Shown here: positions 26,031 to 33,669 of the stretch, one piece after another
How positions within the stretch are numbered: the first letter of the stretch is position 1
Layout of the letters: each line of letters begins with the position of its first letter
Source: a virus
Virus record (IMG/VR): IMGVR_UViG_3300046740_000107
Location: 1-37,915 of that record
Reading direction: 5' to 3' (one strand)
DNA: 37,915 bases
Position numbers and translations under genes: made by a program
The notes under the pieces: generated by a model
The model's input: the letters and a program-made list of their open reading frames with translations, nothing else
What the model was told of the DNA's origin: nothing
Database searches by the model: none

Positions 26031-26792
26031 TTAGTCCTGTGTCGGTTTAACGGTCAGCGCCTTGACGATGTCCTGAGTGGACTTGTCTTGCGCCTTCGCG
26101 TGCGCGTGCGAAAATAGTTCGAGAACCTTGGCCTTTAACTCAGCGGTCAATTCACTGTTCTGGACTTTCTCCTTGAACAACTCGCCGCCCTTGGAAAGTT
26201 CCGAGACCGCGCCGGACAGAACCTTGCCACTCACGCGGCCAACCACGTTGGTCCCGAGGCCGACGACTGGGTTCACGGAGCCGTAGAGTTTCAACACGGA
26301 CCAAGCGATGACGATAATCAGGACGATGCCGCCAATGTAAACGAAATAGGGAATCCGAATCAGGCCGGTGCCCTCGATTTTCTTTCCGACGAGAGGTTGA
26401 ACCTTGTCGGCGTAGCGGGCAACCTTCCGGTCCAACTCCGCCTTGTTCTCGATGACTTTGTTCGCGAGGTTCGTCACGTTGCCGGACGGGATGTCTTGCG
26501 GCGGGCCGAGGCTAGTCGAAACGGCGGCAGTGAGTGCCTCCGTGTTCTTCGCGGGCGTCACCACGTTGGTCGGGTCGTTGTTCTTCACAACCGCATCAAC
26601 AGTGATGCGAGCAGATAGAGCCGCAGCATAAGCCGCCTGCCGTTCTGTCTCCAGTTCGGACGCGGTCTTCTCCGGGACGGCTTGAACCTTCTTCTGGAAG
26701 AATTCAACCTTCTTGGGAATCAGAGTCCCGCAACCGGCGAGTGCGCCGAGCATCACGATTACGGCCAAGCCTTTTAGTATTTTTCGAGTCAT
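26031..26792 (-). CDS. Lipoprotein with internal membrane segment; candidate one-protein spanin
   Basis: A lipoprotein signal peptide (KILKGLAVIVMLGALAGC) ends in a lipobox with acylated Cys at 21. Gly at +2 favours outer-membrane sorting. Residues 22–147 are polar and helical (LETERQAAYAAALSAR), followed by a membrane helix at 148–168 (IPYFVYIGGIVLIIVIAWSV) and an 85-residue tail. A lipid anchor at one end and a transmembrane helix further on is the layout of unimolecular spanins, which link outer and inner membranes in Gram-negative lysis. The C-terminal tail is longer than I would expect. It overlaps the upstream holin-like gene by 89 bases. The protein could instead be an unrelated envelope protein. 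Confidence 0.55.
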   Translation of the reverse strand: MTRKILKGLAVIVMLGALAGCGTLIPKKVEFFQKKVQAVPEKTASELETERQAAYAAALSARITVDAVVKNNDPTNVVTPAKNTEALTAAVSTSLGPPQDIPSGNVTNLANKVIENKAELDRKVARYADKVQPLVGKKIEGTGLIRIPYFVYIGGIVLIIVIAWSVLKLYGSVNPVVGLGTNVVGRVSGKVLSGAVSELSKGGELFKEKVQNSELTAELKAKVLELFSHAHAKAQDKSTQDIVKALTVKPTQD

Positions 26793-26985
26793 GGGATTTG
26801 AGGGATTTCTTGATAATGTGGATGACGGTGTAGAGCGCGATTATCAACTGCGCCAGCACCAGAACGGCGTTCATATACGGCGTGAACTTTTGAATGAATC
26901 CTACAATCGCCGCCGCCGAAAAGTTCACACTGACAAGTGCGAGGAATCGGTTGTCGTCTCCCACTATCTTTTGAAGGATGTTCAC
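26704..26985 (-). CDS. Holin-like small membrane protein (93 aa)
   Basis: Starts at GTG 26985, preceded by AAAGAG. Two membrane segments, about 14–31 (FLALVSVNFSAAAIVGF) and 37–58 (YMNAVLVLAQLIIALYTVIH), are followed by a highly basic tail (KKSLKSHDSKNTKR, RRTRRLR), the usual look of a phage holin. The last 29 codons overlap the lipoprotein gene in another frame. It is the first gene after the capsid terminator. No endolysin gene is recognisable in this window, so the lysis assignment rests on form and pairing only. Confidence 0.5.
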   Translation of the reverse strand: MNILQKIVGDDNRFLALVSVNFSAAAIVGFIQKFTPYMNAVLVLAQLIIALYTVIHIIKKSLKSHDSKNTKRLGRNRDARRTRRLRDSDSQEG

Positions 26986-27003
26986 TCGTGCTCTTTGGAA
27001 AGA

Positions 27004-27030
27004 GGGGCGAGGCTTATTCAGCCCCGCCCC
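27004..27030 (-). terminator. Rho-independent terminator after the major capsid gene
   Basis: On the − strand GGGGCGGGGCT pairs with AGCCTCGCCCC around a five-base loop, with one mismatch, and is followed by TCTTTCC. It lies 53 bases after the capsid stop and just before the holin-like gene, so it can cap the abundant capsid message while letting some read-through continue. Confidence 0.75.
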
Positions 27031-27082
27031 GTTGTTCCCTACCCCCCATTCACCCTTGCGGATGAAAAGCGAGTCGTTCAGC

Positions 27083-28399
27083 TTACAGCGTGGGGACGCC
27101 GGGGCCGACTACCGGAGTCTCATCGTCGCCACAGACGCCGATGGACGTGAAGGAGTCAGCGCCAGTATAGCTGGACGCGTCAGTCGTCGCACAGTTGACC
27201 AAACCGAGGTCAGCGATACAACGCTTGTAAAGAATCGGGATGATGTGCTGCGGACGCAGCGGACGATATGCCCGAGTAATCTGGTATTTGTGCCAGCCGA
27301 AATCGCCCCACTGATTGCACTGATTGTCAATCTGGTAGTGCCATTCCAACTCGCCCATGTGAAGCTGCGGCGCGAACTTGAACGAGCCTTCGCCGACATA
27401 CTTCTCAGGCACGAGCCTTTCAAAGCTGCCGTCAGCGATGAGCACGCCAACTTCGTAGGACGCATTCAGCCAAGCCGGATTCGGCTTCGCGAAAGCGGTG
27501 CCGGAAGCGGGTTTGCTGACCACAACCACAGGGTCAACGAGCGCCAAGGTGCCGTCCACGTTGAAGCCGGTCGCCCGCAGAGGCCGTTGGTCAACGCCGA
27601 AGGCGATGCCACGGTAAGCCGGGGACTGTTCAAACGAGTAGGCCGTGAGGGTCGTCTCGCCGAGTTTGTATCCGCCAGTCGTCAAAGCAACCATGACGTT
27701 CTGGACGCCGACTTCCGAGCGGAAATACTCGATTTGGTCGGACCCGCCGATGAAGCGGAAGTGCGGCATACCCTGCCCGGAGTCATACCACTCAGCGAAC
27801 AACACTTCCCGCAGGTAGCGGGCGATGAAGTGCAGAGCCTTGAAGGTCATGGGACCCGTGGGCAACAGCGGCGCGAACTTCACGCCCAAGTCAGTCTCAA
27901 GTCCGCCGGTGAACAGCGAATTGAAATCGTAGTTTGCATTCGCGGTGAACTTCGATGCACTCCGCAGATACAACTGAGCGCGGACATCCGCGTTGATGTA
28001 TTGGGTGACGAGTTTCTTGAGCGAATCCTCAGCCATGACATACGAGCCCTTGAAGGCAGCGTAACCTTTCTTCACGCAGATGTTCGGACCCCGGCCACGA
28101 AACGATTCGAGGCGCAGAGTAAACTCCACAGTGTCGGTGAGGTCTTGCGAACCATTCTGGCCGCAGATGTCGGTATCGCAAACGAAAGTCGGGATGGCGA
28201 GAGAGTCGCCGGGAGCCGCCTGCATTTGCACGATTGAACGAATCGCATCGGACGTGCCGGAAGGAAACACTCCGCCCCCGATTACATTCATGTAAACGGC
28301 GTTAGCGGCGAGTGCCTTGGCGATGGTCCCTACGATTCGGTTTGTGTCCTTCGAGGCGATGTCAGAAATCGCAGAAGGGTCGTCGCAGAAAAAAGCCAT
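27083..28399 (-). CDS. Major capsid protein
   Basis: The 438-aa protein sits downstream of portal and scaffold, has the usual size for an HK97-fold capsid protein, and is followed by a strong terminator. The N-terminal segment (SDIASKDTNRIVGTIAKALA) is helical. The centre has extended strands and loops (TVEFTLRLESFRGRGPNI, SLKKLVTQYINADVRAQ), and the C-terminal third is strand-rich (FKFAPQLHMGELEWHYQID). No enzyme motif. Cys residues are scattered, and the C-terminus is Ser/Thr/Gly/Pro-rich. Identification is from gene order, size and composition, since I see no unmistakable motif. The ATG follows GCTAAAATT with no Shine–Dalgarno sequence. Confidence 0.75.
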   Translation of the reverse strand: MAFFCDDPSAISDIASKDTNRIVGTIAKALAANAVYMNVIGGGVFPSGTSDAIRSIVQMQAAPGDSLAIPTFVCDTDICGQNGSQDLTDTVEFTLRLESFRGRGPNICVKKGYAAFKGSYVMAEDSLKKLVTQYINADVRAQLYLRSASKFTANANYDFNSLFTGGLETDLGVKFAPLLPTGPMTFKALHFIARYLREVLFAEWYDSGQGMPHFRFIGGSDQIEYFRSEVGVQNVMVALTTGGYKLGETTLTAYSFEQSPAYRGIAFGVDQRPLRATGFNVDGTLALVDPVVVVSKPASGTAFAKPNPAWLNASYEVGVLIADGSFERLVPEKYVGEGSFKFAPQLHMGELEWHYQIDNQCNQWGDFGWHKYQITRAYRPLRPQHIIPILYKRCIADLGLVNCATTDASSYTGADSFTSIGVCGDDETPVVGPGVPTL

Positions 28400-28577
28400 A
28401 ATTTTAGCCTATCTGTTTTGGGGAGAACTTGGTTCCCGCGTCTCGTATTTGCGGTTCCGGGAAATCGTCCACCCGGAAGGACTTCTTCTCGCTGCGGCCA
28501 GACAGCAAATAGGCTTTCCTCCGGTGAAGCCACGTCGAAGGCTTTTTAAGGCTTCAAGAAGGAGTTACCGAAATCGG
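28400..28577 (-). other. 178-base gap upstream of the capsid gene
   Basis: The longest gap in the leftward block. A GTG-initiated frame runs through part of it into the capsid gene, but its sequence is not protein-like. The gap contains a direct repeat AAGGCTT…AAGGCTT and a short GAAGCC/GGCTTC inverted repeat at about 28520–28553. I find no convincing −35/−10 pair, although this is where a capsid promoter or a cassette junction would be expected. Confidence 0.4.
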
Positions 28578-29348
28578 TCAACTCGTCAAGGGGTGGTCGG
28601 CGAGGTATTCCGTCCGTGCGCGGCAGAGGTCGGCGAAGACACTGGGGTCTTTGACCGAATGGATGAACCGGATTCCTTTGTGCCGGACCAACTCAATCAT
28701 CTGGCCGTAGCCCAAGTGCCGAGCGCCGGGGATTGAAGAACCGACTGCACATTCCGAGGTCGGGCACGAAGCGCCGTCCGGGAATCGGTCGGTCGGGACG
28801 CCCGTGTAATGGGCCAGCGCCATCATATACCAGTCGATGTAAGGCGTCTGGGTCCACTTCGAGTCGCCGTATTGCCCGTAGAGTGATTGGTCGTGAATCG
28901 GGAACTGGCCCTTCGACAAAAGTTTCTCCAGCGTGTAGTGATGGAAAAGATACGGCGGCTGGAGCGCGAAGCGCGGCAACGGGTAGTGGTCGGGCCGGAT
29001 GTGGATTGTGTCCGGGACTTTGTTCGACCAGAGAACGTCTTTCCGCGCTTCCACGTAGTCGGGCAATCGCGATAGCGGAGACAGGACGCAGGAGTCGGCG
29101 TCGTTCGCAAGATACCACTCCGCGTCGAAATCGAGCAGCGCCTTCAACTGGAGAAATTGTCGGTCCAGAGAATCCGGGCCGATGTAGCACCGCTTGCCTG
29201 CGGTCCGGCACCATGCGCCGATTTTGATGACGGGCGAATCATCCGGCGAGAGGACAACCACGGGGCCGTGCTGAGTATGCGCGGGCCAGAGAGTGCCCAT
29301 CTGGTTCATGTCGCCTTGGTAACAGTGGACGGAAACGAGTAAGTTCAT
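28578..29348 (-). CDS. Glycosyltransferase-like protein with NDADS motif (256 aa)
   Basis: The N-terminal β strand (MNLLVSVHCYQGD) and the segment EWYLANDADSCVLSP, with D83 and D85 as a DxD-type metal and nucleotide-sugar site, resemble GT-A glycosyltransferases. A later HYTGVPTDRFPDGASCP segment and aromatic-rich middle (YPLPRFALQPPYLFHHYTLE) could form the acceptor side. No membrane segment, so it would act in the cytosol. ATG overlaps the fucose synthase stop (ATGA). It is the last gene of the sugar cassette before the capsid gene. A sugar-transfer role is inferred; donor and acceptor are unknown. Confidence 0.6.
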   Translation of the reverse strand: MNLLVSVHCYQGDMNQMGTLWPAHTQHGPVVVLSPDDSPVIKIGAWCRTAGKRCYIGPDSLDRQFLQLKALLDFDAEWYLANDADSCVLSPLSRLPDYVEARKDVLWSNKVPDTIHIRPDHYPLPRFALQPPYLFHHYTLEKLLSKGQFPIHDQSLYGQYGDSKWTQTPYIDWYMMALAHYTGVPTDRFPDGASCPTSECAVGSSIPGARHLGYGQMIELVRHKGIRFIHSVKDPSVFADLCRARTEYLADHPLTS

Positions 29349-30277
29349 TGTCTTGATAAAAAATCTCTATACGCGAGTGTGAGGCCGGTCGCGAGCGGCA
29401 TCTTAGGAGTCCAACCCATCGAGCGGATTTTGGAACTGTCGAGATAGCGGACCGGCGTGCCGTCCGGCTTGGATTCGTCCCACCGGATGCTACCGCGAAA
29501 GTCAGTGGCCCAAGCGATGAGGGACGCGAGTTTGTGCAAGTCACAATACTCGCCCGAGCCGATGTTGATTGGTTCCTCGCCGTCGTAAGTGTTCATCAAC
29601 CACATGCACGCCCCCGCCAAGTCGTCCGCCCAAAGGAATTCCCGGACCGGCTTGCCCGAGCCCCAGAGCGTCACGTCTTCGCCTTTCAACTTCGCCCAAT
29701 GGAACTTGTGAATCATCCCCGGAATCACATGCGACTTGAACGGGTTATAGTTGTCGTTTAAGCCGTAAAGATTCGTGGGGATGCACGAAATGAAGTTGCA
29801 CCCATACTCGCGCCGGAAAGATTTGCACAACTCGTGCCCGAGGATTTTGCAGAGCGCGTAGCCCTTGTTACTTTCTTCGAGGGGTCCGGTGAGCATTTCA
29901 CTTTCCTGAATCGGGACGCAGGCGCGGCGGGGATACGCGCACGCGCTGCCGAGGAACAGAAGCTTCTCGACTCCGTATTCCGCCGCGAGCGAAAGCACGT
30001 TGTTTTGGATGGCCGTGTTCTGGAGAATCGCCTTCGTTGGTTCGGTGGTGTGCGCCATGATGCCGCCCACCCAAGCCGCGCAGTGAAACACGTAGGCCGG
30101 ACGATGCACCGAGAAGAACCATCGAGCCTGCGTCTCATCCGCCAAGTCAACTTCCGAATGGTCCGCCGTTACGACGTGCGCCTCTTTCCCGCCGGTGCGT
30201 TGAATGTTGCGGAGAATCGCGGAGCCGACGAGCCCGCGATGTCCGGTGACGAAGATTTTCTTGTGGCGCAGGTTCAT
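29345..30277 (-). CDS. fcl: GDP-L-fucose synthase (3,5-epimerase/4-reductase)
   Basis: Converts the Gmd product GDP-4-keto-6-deoxymannose to GDP-L-fucose with NADPH. The 310-aa protein has the Rossmann signature VTGHRGLVGSAI, the catalytic group S111 in FLGSACAYP, C113, Y140/K144 in NKGYALCK, and H183 in NPFKSHVIPG. All five lie four residues after their E. coli Fcl counterparts (S107, C109, Y136, K140, H179). The substrate loop NLYGLNDNYNP is also present. It is embedded in a chain of glycosyltransferase-like genes by ATGA overlaps on both sides, so its product is probably used locally. The partner gmd is at 3043–3999. Confidence 0.95.
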   Translation of the reverse strand: MNLRHKKIFVTGHRGLVGSAILRNIQRTGGKEAHVVTADHSEVDLADETQARWFFSVHRPAYVFHCAAWVGGIMAHTTEPTKAILQNTAIQNNVLSLAAEYGVEKLLFLGSACAYPRRACVPIQESEMLTGPLEESNKGYALCKILGHELCKSFRREYGCNFISCIPTNLYGLNDNYNPFKSHVIPGMIHKFHWAKLKGEDVTLWGSGKPVREFLWADDLAGACMWLMNTYDGEEPINIGSGEYCDLHKLASLIAWATDFRGSIRWDESKPDGTPVRYLDSSKIRSMGWTPKMPLATGLTLAYRDFLSRQ

Positions 30278-31017
30278 AAGTCAAGTGCTTTTCGTCCGTG
30301 CCTGATTAAGTCGCCGGACTTGTCGCCGTGAATCCAAACCCAGTGCTTGTCCACGAAGCTTTGATACTCCGCCGCCGTGAAGTGCGGCGTATTGTAGATG
30401 CTTTGTATCTCCGGGATACCGGCCCACCCGTGCTTCTTAAACTCGTCCCGCATCGCGTAGTCCCACCCCGCCGAGGGATGCACGGTCGGGACCGTCCTGA
30501 GAATCCAATCGAGCGCGTCGCGCCTGCACGAGACCAAACAGTTCCCGTTGATGTGGGTCGCAACCGGGGCGTCCGGCGCGTCGCTGCCCACCATCGGGCC
30601 AGCAACGACGACCGGCGAAATAGAATTGACTCGGTCCCAAGCCGAGTGAAGGCGGATAATCCAATCCCGGCGGAGCGGAGCGCCGTCCGCTTCACAGGTG
30701 AACACGCACTTGTAGTGCGGCGCTTTGCCCGCGTAGCACATGCTGCGGACCCACTCGATTGTGGAAGTCCACAGGCCGTTGCACCCCGAGGGCCAGCCGG
30801 TCTGCCGCGTGCGCGTGCGATATTGGAACACGTTGAACTTGCGAGCCAGTGATTGCCGGATGTTGTCCGGGAAATTGGGGCAGTCGAATCGGTTCACCAA
30901 AAGTATATCGGCCAACTCACAGTGCTTTTCTTCGAGGTCGGCGAGGTATTGGCCGAGGGCCTTCGCGTGTTCGCGGTCGCCGGACCAATACTGGAGAGCG
31001 ATGAGAATTTTCGTCAT
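30274..31017 (-). CDS. Glycosyltransferase-like protein with EADG motif (247 aa)
   Basis: Start taken at ATG 31017 (MTKILIALQYW), whose ATGA overlaps the stop of the upstream gene and which has GAAGGA upstream. The strand-rich N-terminus and KCVFTCEADGAPLRRDW (E109, D111) look like the metal-binding core of a GT-A glycosyltransferase. GNCLVSCRRDALDWI and GWDYAMRDEFKKHGW resemble the acceptor and catalytic-base regions of that fold. There is no membrane segment. Probably one of the enzymes that uses sugars, possibly fucose, made by the phage pathway; this is inference from context. Confidence 0.65.
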   Translation of the reverse strand: MTKILIALQYWSGDREHAKALGQYLADLEEKHCELADILLVNRFDCPNFPDNIRQSLARKFNVFQYRTRTRQTGWPSGCNGLWTSTIEWVRSMCYAGKAPHYKCVFTCEADGAPLRRDWIIRLHSAWDRVNSISPVVVAGPMVGSDAPDAPVATHINGNCLVSCRRDALDWILRTVPTVHPSAGWDYAMRDEFKKHGWAGIPEIQSIYNTPHFTAAEYQSFVDKHWVWIHGDKSGDLIRHGRKALDL

Positions 31018-31925
31018 AGCCTTTGTTCCTTCTGGCCGGTGTTGTGGAGCCCATAGACGCAGTGGCCGATGTGCCCGCACACGAGCCCGCAGTCAACGTG
31101 CGGCTGGTGTCCGGCGGCAGCGGCGCGGAGACAGAACGAAACGTCTTCGCCGAATCCGAGATTGTTCTCAGCGCGAGCCTCCGCGAGTGCGCCCTCCAGA
31201 CCTTCGAGGGCCTTGTAAGCTTTCTCGCCGGTCATTGGACCTTCGATGAGCCGGTCCCGGACCATCTGGACTCTGTCAAGTAAACTTGCCTCCGTCGATG
31301 TGAACCATTGCCCGCCCTTCTTGTCGCCGCCGCGACGTAGCCGGGGGAATCGTTTCTCGATGTCTTCAAACACCGAGCGGTGCGTCAGCAAGCAGCCCGT
31401 GGCAACCCACTTGGTCGGCTTCACGATGTCGTGCGGACCTTTGCGAGCCCAAGCATTTTCTTCCGGGTTGCATCCGGCTTCGTTATACATGAGCGTCGAT
31501 TTCGGGTAGCGCCCGGAGTAGAGAGCGCCGACGATGGTCTTGCCGGAACTGAGCAGCCGGTCAAGCGCGTTGAACCCGATGAAAGGTTCAGGGAACGGAA
31601 AGCCGGTCGCGTTGCGATACCACTTTGAATCCCCGAAAGGAATCACCATGTCATCGTCAATCATTAGCATCCACTCCAGCGGCGACGAAAGGAAAGCGTC
31701 CGCGCACTTGTTCCGGGAGTGGACGACGAAGGCGTCGCCGAAATTCAGCATGTCCGCCGTCCTGCGCCGGTCGCAGAGTTGCCCCACACTGAAAGCAGTG
31801 AGCGGGTGAACGGACTTGTGCCAAGGTTTGGCGACGAGAACTTTAGTCCCCAGTGCCTCGACCACTTGAGGCCGAGCCACTGGAGTAAGTTCGATGCCTG
31901 CCCCAAATTGGTCAGGCAGTGGCAC
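31014..31925 (-). CDS. GT-A-type glycosyltransferase-like protein (303 aa)
   Basis: Starts at GTG 31925, 14 bases inside the scaffold gene. LEWMLMIDDDMVIPFG carries a DDD motif (D90–D92) as in GT-A enzymes. TKWVATGCLLTHRSVFEDI matches the G-x-x-L region of the acceptor site. FGEDVSFCLRAAAAGHQPHV with a following CGHIGHCVYG matches the ED and His metal site near the end of such proteins. I recognise this arrangement from phage-encoded glycosyltransferase-like proteins. It begins the sugar cassette. The acceptor is unknown; a virion protein or nucleotide-sugar target is possible. Confidence 0.7.
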   Translation of the reverse strand: MPLPDQFGAGIELTPVARPQVVEALGTKVLVAKPWHKSVHPLTAFSVGQLCDRRRTADMLNFGDAFVVHSRNKCADAFLSSPLEWMLMIDDDMVIPFGDSKWYRNATGFPFPEPFIGFNALDRLLSSGKTIVGALYSGRYPKSTLMYNEAGCNPEENAWARKGPHDIVKPTKWVATGCLLTHRSVFEDIEKRFPRLRRGGDKKGGQWFTSTEASLLDRVQMVRDRLIEGPMTGEKAYKALEGLEGALAEARAENNLGFGEDVSFCLRAAAAGHQPHVDCGLVCGHIGHCVYGLHNTGQKEQRL

Positions 31926-33324
31926 CTGCGGCCTTTCGTTCTCGTTCCTCCATCACTTGCTTTGCGATGGCGTCGAGAGCGTCGCCAGCCGGGACGGTGT
32001 GGTCCGGCTTCTTGGCCGGGGCGGGAACTGCATTGGGGTTCGCGGCGGATTCGGCCAGCCGAGTCCTGCCACTGTTTTTGACTTTATCCCACTTGGCTTG
32101 GATGGCGTCACGTTCCGCAGTAAGGGCCTTGACCTGTGCGTCAACTTTGGCCTTCTCGCGTTGCACGTTGAAAAGCTGCGCCATGCCCGTGATGAGGATG
32201 GCCCGCATGGTCGGGGAGTCGTCAGCGAGCGCCGCGTCTATCTGCGGACGAAGTTCGGTGACAAACTTGTTGTGTTCCTCCGCCGACTTTTTCACGTCCG
32301 GGGTAGCATCGGCAGCAATCTCCTTCTCTTTGAACCAAGAAAGGTTCGGGAGCATCGTGTCAAGCTGCGCCTTCGTTTGCGTGACGTGTCCGGTGACTGA
32401 CTGGTTCAACTCGTTCTCGCGGCCCTTCGCGTATTCCGTGAAGTTCTGCTTCGCGATTTGAACAGCCTGTTCCTTGTTGTATCGAGTGTGCAAGATGTCC
32501 GACACCTTGGACTCGATGACGCGCTGCAAGGTCGGGTCGCCCATTGCCTCGAACACCTTCGAGAGATTGGTCTTGTCCGGCCCGCCATACTGTTTGATTT
32601 TGGCGAGAATCTCCGGGGTGACGACCGGCGACTTCTGGAGTTGCGCGTAAATGAATTCGCGGGCGGAGTCGATGGTCTTGTCAAACTCTTTGAACTTCGG
32701 GTCGAAGTCCACGTCCAGCTTGCCGCGCCACTCGCGCAACTCAGCCAGTTCCTTTTCCTTCTCCAGTTGTTCGGTGGTCGGGGACGCGGCGGCTTTCTTG
32801 ATAGCAGCCAGTTCATCCTTGACCTTCAAAAGTTCCGACTCGGTCTTCGCAATCTCGCGGGCGGCGATAAGCTTCACCGTCGCGAAAGCTTCCGAGGATT
32901 TCGGTGCGGCACCTTGGGGCAAGGATGGCGCGTCTTTGAAAAGAGCCTTGGCGCGTTCTTCCTCCGAGGCAGCGCCCTTCGAGGCGGCTTCGGCGGCAGC
33001 GGCGGCAGCGGCCTCCTTCGCGGCCTTTTCCTCCGGGGTCTCTGCGGCAGCGGCAGCTTTGGCAGCGGCCTCCTTCGCAGCGGCTTCCTCAGCGGCCTTC
33101 GCCGCAGCGTCGTCTTCGGCAGTCTTGCCTTCGGCGACTTTCTTCGCGGCTTCCTCAGCCTGTTTCGCCAACTGGTCGAGCGCGTCTCCCGCGTCTGCGG
33201 CGGGGTCGGCGGCGGTCGATTGGCCCATGATGTCCTGCGCGGCAACTTTCGCCGCGAGGTCTGCGTTTGTCTTGGCGTTGTCCACAGGAACAACGACGGG
33301 GGTTTGGATTACTGTTTCGGCCAT
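31912..33324 (-). CDS. Probable capsid scaffolding protein (470 aa)
   Basis: Lies after the portal and before the capsid gene. It has no enzyme motif and is dominated by helices: residues 30–130 are Ala/Lys/Glu coiled-coil (LDQLAKQAEEAAKKVAEG), and 155–235 and 370–420 are further helical stretches (KLIAAREIAKTESELLKVK, VDAQVKALTAERDAIQAKWD). The C-terminus is basic at ERERKAAGATA. Position, acidic helical composition and size fit a scaffold that builds the procapsid and then leaves. Interposition of the sugar genes between it and the capsid gene is unusual. The ATG follows CTAATTT with no Shine–Dalgarno sequence. Confidence 0.65.
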   Translation of the reverse strand: MAETVIQTPVVVPVDNAKTNADLAAKVAAQDIMGQSTAADPAADAGDALDQLAKQAEEAAKKVAEGKTAEDDAAAKAAEEAAAKEAAAKAAAAAETPEEKAAKEAAAAAAAEAASKGAASEEERAKALFKDAPSLPQGAAPKSSEAFATVKLIAAREIAKTESELLKVKDELAAIKKAAASPTTEQLEKEKELAELREWRGKLDVDFDPKFKEFDKTIDSAREFIYAQLQKSPVVTPEILAKIKQYGGPDKTNLSKVFEAMGDPTLQRVIESKVSDILHTRYNKEQAVQIAKQNFTEYAKGRENELNQSVTGHVTQTKAQLDTMLPNLSWFKEKEIAADATPDVKKSAEEHNKFVTELRPQIDAALADDSPTMRAILITGMAQLFNVQREKAKVDAQVKALTAERDAIQAKWDKVKNSGRTRLAESAANPNAVPAPAKKPDHTVPAGDALDAIAKQVMEERERKAAGATA

Positions 33325-33327
33325 AAA

Positions 33328-33669
33328 TTAGAGTGATAGGGGGTCAACACCTTCGGGTTTCGTTTCGGGTTCGATTTTCTGCCCGTCATTCCAGTGCGTG
33401 TCCGACTCCAGCGGAGGATACTCGGTTGCCTCCTGCTTGTTCGGGGGCGGAGGATGCGCGAGGAACAAAATCTCTTTGACGATTTTCTGGAATGAAAGAA
33501 CTTCCCCGGACCTAATCAAAATTCGATTGGTGTCACCAGCGTCGAACAATGTCGGCGCGGCTTCAACCAGTTTGGGGATGAATCGTTTGCCCGTTTCCGA
33601 ATCGAGAAAAGCGGCGAGCCTTTCAGAATCGTTGGGGGTCCAGTCGAGGGAGCCAGCTAGGATTTCCAT
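33328..33669 (-). CDS. Small protein between portal and scaffold (113 aa)
   Basis: ATG overlaps the portal stop as TAATG. Residues 1–70 look folded (WTPNDSERLAAFLDSETGKR, NRILIRSGEVLSFQKIVKEI). The last 40 residues are Pro/Glu-rich and probably disordered. No recognised motif. Phages often keep small packaging or head-assembly proteins here. Function unknown. Confidence 0.65.
   Translation of the reverse strand: MEILAGSLDWTPNDSERLAAFLDSETGKRFIPKLVEAAPTLFDAGDTNRILIRSGEVLSFQKIVKEILFLAHPPPPNKQEATEYPPLESDTHWNDGQKIEPETKPEGVDPLSL

Noticed and set aside
28330-28533. 67-codon GTG-initiated frame in the gap upstream of the capsid gene
   Set aside because: It overlaps the capsid start out of frame and is Pro/Arg/Thr-rich without structure; more likely non-coding leader.
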